64,000 nt of DNA, taken from NCBI GenBank assembly GCA_038502055.1, contig JAXRKN010000040.1:3596001-3660000 (forward strand). The letters run 5' to 3'. Within the stretch, counting starts at the first letter, position 1; each line of letters begins with the position of its first letter. This stretch comes from Tanytarsus gracilentus (Eukaryota > Arthropoda > Insecta > Diptera > Chironomidae). Below, one piece after another: positions 62,560-64,000 of this stretch. The translations under genes were made by a program, and so were the position numbers. Below the pieces are notes generated by a model, which was not told the DNA's origin, did no database searches, and saw nothing but the letters and a program-made list of their open reading frames with translations.

Positions 62560-63728
62560 ATGAGCAACCGCAGACCCCGCAGATCCCGTATTTATGATTT
62601 GAATTATAATATCGGTGAAAATTACTACAAATCAGCCATCGATAGGCTTGATGAGAAGGTTTCACGCACTTCACATTTAACACGTCGATCGGAACCGCCA
62701 GTTTCGTCTCCGCCAAAATCTCGATTCCTTTCTCAGCTATCGACCGATGGTGGCTTAGAGGATGACACTTTGGATTTCGCTAGAGATCGTGCATCGAAAG
62801 TCATTCAACGTGAAACGATCTTGGATCAACGAACTGGCCGTAAAGCTCTTGAACTTGAAGCTGACTTCGATTCTCAAGTAAGTGCAGTTAGAAATTTTTC
62901 TCATTCATTATCCATGCGACGATGAAAAATTCTCCACCACTACACGACAACACACCACAATCACATGTCACTTTTTGAGTTACGTCTGAGCATTATTTTT
63001 AGCCACACATTAGTCGTGTGATGGTGTGTATACATGTTGTGACAGTCAATTTCATTTCAAGAGAGATTTGAGTAAGAATTTTTGCCACTTTTTCTCTCTC
63101 GCATAACTTGGCAGTACACAAACTCATGGGATGAGAGAAAAGTTTTAATTAGAGGCGGATCATGTGTGCGTAGTGATGTGGTTACAACCCCGTAAATTAA
63201 AGATAAACTTTTTCTCAACTTTTTGTAGGTTTCAAAAACATTGGAGCGCATTCAAGCATCAAAGAAATTATTGAGTAATATTGATGTCGATAACAGCTAC
63301 GATAATGAGGCAGCAGCAAGTTCATCATACATCAAAAAGCGTGTCTTGAGGGTAATTAAAATTTTTAAAGTATTTTCTCGGCTAAAATATCTCTATTTTT
63401 ATTGCAGGTCACAACTGACGTCACTAGCTCATCAAACGGTGCAAATGACTCAATGCTCAAGTGGTCAAGATATGGCGCCAACAATGCTGATGACTCAGAA
63501 TCGTTTGCCGCATCGCGTGCAAGGCAAACCAAGGCTCGTCTTCAAGATATCGAACAGGACATGGTCGATAGAAATGAACGTCAATTCCAGCGTGAACAGC
63601 GATCTGCAAATGTAAAGAAATTATTGGCCGAATCAAGTGATCTTGCTGATGACTTTAGTGGACTCACAAATGGCGTCTCATCATTGAAGATCACCAAGAG
63701 AACGCAGAAGCAAATTTCATCATACTAA
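62560..63728 (+). CDS. Charged helical protein, possibly muscle thick-filament associated
   Basis: Three exons, 62560-62877, 63229-63351 and 63408-63728, all in phase 0; 253 residues. An AG at 62520-62521 suggests a spliced 5' UTR just before the ATG. The N-terminus is basic (MSNRRPRRSRIYDLNYN, then GENYYKSAIDRLDEK), the middle is helical and charged (LDFARDRASKVIQRETILDQ, KTLERIQASKKLLSN), and the C-terminal third predicts a coiled coil (RARQTKARLQDIEQDMVDRN, EQRSANVKKLLAESS) ending TQKQISSY. No signal peptide or membrane segment. I do not recognise the family with confidence. The RRSR-YD-NY...YYK...DRLD start gives a weak impression of insect thick-filament proteins (miniparamyosin N-terminus or myofilin), from memory only. 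As a gene model it is strong. Confidence 0.75.
62878..63228 (+). other. Intron 1 of the 62.5-kb gene (351 bp)
   Basis: GTAAGT to TTTTTGTAG. No other feature. Confidence 0.7.
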
Positions 63729-64000
63729 GGAACTACCACCTGCCACTTGTTATTCTTCTTTAATTTTCACAAACTCTTTTTGCATGTTACTTAATCGAAT
63801 TAAAAAAACGATCAATGTGCTTTTTTTCCCTATAAGTTTAGGGATCAAATTTAATACAAAAAAATATTGATTTTATACTATCTAGATGCGATTTTATAGA
63901 TGATCCTATGTTGTTGGACCGCGATAGAAAAAAATTAATGAAATTGAGGGTGAAATGAATCAGAAATGCATAAAAATAGAGAAATGCCATTTTAATGAGT
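63729..64000. other. 3' flank of the last gene
   Basis: Likely 3' UTR. No unambiguous AATAAA before the window ends. Confidence 0.4.

Overview
The window is eukaryotic nuclear DNA, AT-rich with short GT-AG introns (many 48-70 bp). The gene set is clearly insect: a beta/alpha FTZ-F1 nuclear receptor, a serpentine-type chitin deacetylase, a CYCLE/BMAL1 clock factor, GADD45 and ATRIP-like proteins. The compact introns and AT-rich spacers suggest a small-genome fly or midge. CYCLE keeps the BMAL1-type C-terminal transactivation tail that Drosophila melanogaster has lost, so this is not a Drosophila. A nematoceran dipteran such as a midge is a reasonable inference but is not proven here.

Layout. 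1-1172: a fold-back (long inverted repeat) element made of tandem 51-bp units, cut by the window edge. 2.1-8.7 kb: a small DNA-damage neighbourhood with three GADD45 paralogues (one on +, two on -) around an ATRIP/mus304-like checkpoint gene; each GADD45 copy has its own TATA plus TCATTC initiator core promoter with nearly identical spacing. 9.25-9.83 kb: a gene encoding only the CaMKII association (hub) domain, with no kinase. 10.8-17.8 kb: a ten-exon secreted chitin deacetylase (serp/CDA1), with its signal peptide on a separate exon 3.9 kb upstream. 18.5-23.4 kb: an exosome subunit (EXOSC7/Rrp42) converging tail-to-tail on an MFS/monocarboxylate-type transporter, then an SLC7 light-chain amino acid transporter. 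28.3-31.5 kb: cycle, the partner of CLOCK, with a 48-nt in-frame intron inside its C-terminal activation motif. 36.2-58.5 kb: ftz-f1 on the minus strand, with a beta-specific start exon at 44.6 kb and a candidate alpha-specific start exon at 57.9-58.5 kb. 62.5-63.7 kb: a three-exon gene for a charged, helical protein I do not recognise with confidence.

The long non-coding stretches (23.4-28.2, 31.6-36.2, 38.5-43.9, 44.6-57.9, 58.5-62.5 kb) hold no gene I can support. The ones inside ftz-f1 are introns and probably carry its stage-specific control DNA. Exon boundaries below were assigned by eye from reading frame, GT-AG sites and family conservation. Every multi-exon gene closes in frame with a length typical of its family, which is the main support for the models.
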